Assembly (NCBI GenBank): GCA_964464755.1
Contig: CAYXGZ010000076.1
Coordinates: 1 to 13,615 of the forward strand
From: CAYXGZ01 sp964464755
GTDB lineage: Bacteria > Planctomycetota > MHYJ01 > JACPRB01
DNA length: 13,615 bases
Direction of reading: 5' to 3'
The notes under the pieces are model-generated. The model had not been told where the DNA came from. It was given only the letters and a program-made list of their open reading frames with translations, and ran no database searches. This document shows positions 12,786-13,615 of this stretch, piece by piece. How positions within the stretch are numbered: the stretch's first letter is position 1; each line of letters begins with the position of its first letter. The position numbers and the translations under genes were made by a program.

Positions 12786-13232
12786 ATGCGCGGCACCCAG
12801 CAGAAATCGTTCCTCGCGAGCTCGAAGACGCACGTGGCCTCCTGGTACGTCGTCGACGCGACGGACCGCATCCTCGGCCGGATGGCGACCCGCATCGCCA
12901 CCGTGCTGATGGGCAAGCACAAGCCCACGTACACGCCCTTCCTCGACACGGGCGACTTCGTCGTGGTGCTGAACGCCTCGAAGATCCGCCTGACCGGCCG
13001 CAAGCCCGAGCAGAAGATCTACAAGACCTTCTCGACGTACCCCGGCGGCCAGAAGGAGATCCCGTTCTCGACGCGCATCGTCACGCGGCCCGAGGAGGTC
13101 GTGCGGCGCGCCGTCCTGGACATGCTGCCCCGCGGCACGCTGGGCCGCCAGCGCATCACGAAGCTGAAGGTCTACGCGGGGGCCGAGCATCCCCACGCCG
13201 CCCAGGACCCCAAACCCCTCGAGATCAAGTAG
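12786..13232 (+). CDS. rplM: 50S ribosomal protein L13
   Basis: L13 is an early-assembly protein of the large ribosomal subunit. The 148-aa product has the family pattern: WYVVDATDRILGRMAT near the N-terminus, LMGKHKPTYTP, DFVVVLNASKIRLTGRK, KIYKTFSTYPGG, and VRRAVLDMLPRGTLGRQ before KLKVYAGAEHPH. The ~19 residues before WYVVDA are a little longer than the E. coli form, but no later in-frame start would keep that motif. The gene forms the usual rplM-rpsI pair, with 8 nt between it and rpsI. Confidence 0.97.
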   Translation: MRGTQQKSFLASSKTHVASWYVVDATDRILGRMATRIATVLMGKHKPTYTPFLDTGDFVVVLNASKIRLTGRKPEQKIYKTFSTYPGGQKEIPFSTRIVTRPEEVVRRAVLDMLPRGTLGRQRITKLKVYAGAEHPHAAQDPKPLEIK

Positions 13233-13240
13233 GACCCGAC

Positions 13241-13615
13241 ATGGCTGAGAGCAAGCAGTACGTCTGGGGCACCGGCCGCCGGAAGACGGCCATCGCCCGG
13301 GTCCGCCTCTCCGTCGGCGCCGGCCAGATCACCGTCAACCGCCGGCCCTTCGACAAGTACTTCCTGACCGAGGAGGAGCGCAACGCGGCCCTCGAGCCGC
13401 TGCACGCCACCCGGTCCTACGGCCGCTACGACCTGCTCATCAACTGCTCCGGCGGCGGCCCCACGGGCCAGTCCGGCGCCGTCCGCCTCGGCATCGCCCG
13501 GGCCCTGCTCAAGGCCGACCCCACGACGATCCCGAAACTCCGGCAGGAAGGCTTCCTCACGCGCGATCCCCGCATGAAGGAGCGCAAGAAGCCCGGTCAG
13601 AAGGCCGCGCGTCGC
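13241..13615 (+). CDS. rpsI: 30S ribosomal protein S9 (3' truncated by the window edge)
   Basis: S9 is a small-subunit protein whose C-terminal tail reaches the P-site tRNA. The first 125 residues are present: GTGRRKTAIARVRL, a VNRRPFDKYF stretch, the central INCSGGGPTGQSGAVRLGIARAL, and the basic LTRDPRMKERKKPGQKAARR. Only the last few codons (typically PQFSKR) lie beyond the window. The ATG is 8 nt after the rplM stop, and an AGGA overlapping that stop serves as Shine-Dalgarno. It is co-transcribed with rplM. Confidence 0.97.
   Translation, partial: MAESKQYVWGTGRRKTAIARVRLSVGAGQITVNRRPFDKYFLTEEERNAALEPLHATRSYGRYDLLINCSGGGPTGQSGAVRLGIARALLKADPTTIPKLRQEGFLTRDPRMKERKKPGQKAARR

Noticed and set aside
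1..13615. CRISPR array, tRNA genes, insertion sequence, phage or toxin-antitoxin modules
   Set aside because: No spaced identical repeats, tRNA-like cloverleaf with GTTCRANYC, transposase motifs or paired small ORFs were found on either strand.

Overview
The window is a GC-rich (by eye roughly 70%), densely coded piece of bacterial chromosome. It carries housekeeping genes (accC, pyrK, suhB, guaB, rplM, rpsI) mixed with lineage-specific proteins. A 10-N run inside accC marks it as a scaffolded draft or metagenome assembly. The phylum cannot be fixed from what is here. HEAT-repeat proteins, a zinc-ribbon membrane protein and a HEAT lipoprotein in a high-GC bacterium would suit Planctomycetota or a similar lineage, but that is a low-confidence guess. 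No mobile element, CRISPR array, tRNA or rRNA was seen. No stretch longer than about 300 bases lacks a gene.

Layout, left to right. (1) The C-terminal half of biotin carboxylase (accC, +) ends at a strong hairpin shared with a convergent zinc-ribbon/Yip1-like membrane protein (-). (2) A minus-strand unit carries pyrK (electron-transfer subunit of dihydroorotate dehydrogenase) and hxlB (6-phospho-3-hexuloisomerase), joined by a TAATG overlap. The Yip1-like gene lies 79 nt further downstream with its own RBS and a -10-like box. (3) Divergent from pyrK is a compact plus-strand operon: suhB-like inositol monophosphatase, a 541-aa HEAT-repeat protein, an unrecognised 195-aa protein and a 314-aa possible GNAT-like protein. 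All of its junctions overlap by 1-4 nt. (4) It ends tail-to-tail, sharing a CTAG, with a minus-strand operon read guaB, class-III aminotransferase, UDP-GlcNAc-type nucleotide-sugar 6-dehydrogenase. (5) Divergent from guaB is a lipoprotein with HEAT repeats and two tandem degenerate heavy-metal-binding-domain (HMBD) modules. A doubtful small membrane ORF follows. (6) The ribosomal pair rplM-rpsI closes the window, with rpsI cut by the right edge.

Promoter-like sequences can be read directly at five transcription-unit starts (pyrK, suhB, guaB, the lipoprotein gene, rplM). Two pairs lie back-to-back between divergent genes. For pyrK and suhB the -10 element sits only 6-8 nt from the start codon and there is no Shine-Dalgarno, which predicts leaderless mRNAs; rplM is close to this. 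Most genes inside operons have purine-rich Shine-Dalgarno sequences or stop/start overlaps instead.

The most noteworthy items are the HEAT/tandem-HMBD lipoprotein, the uncharacterised three-gene cassette behind suhB, hxlB and pyrK without their usual partner enzymes nearby, and the probable leaderless divergent promoters. I did not find a clearly new defence or mobile system.
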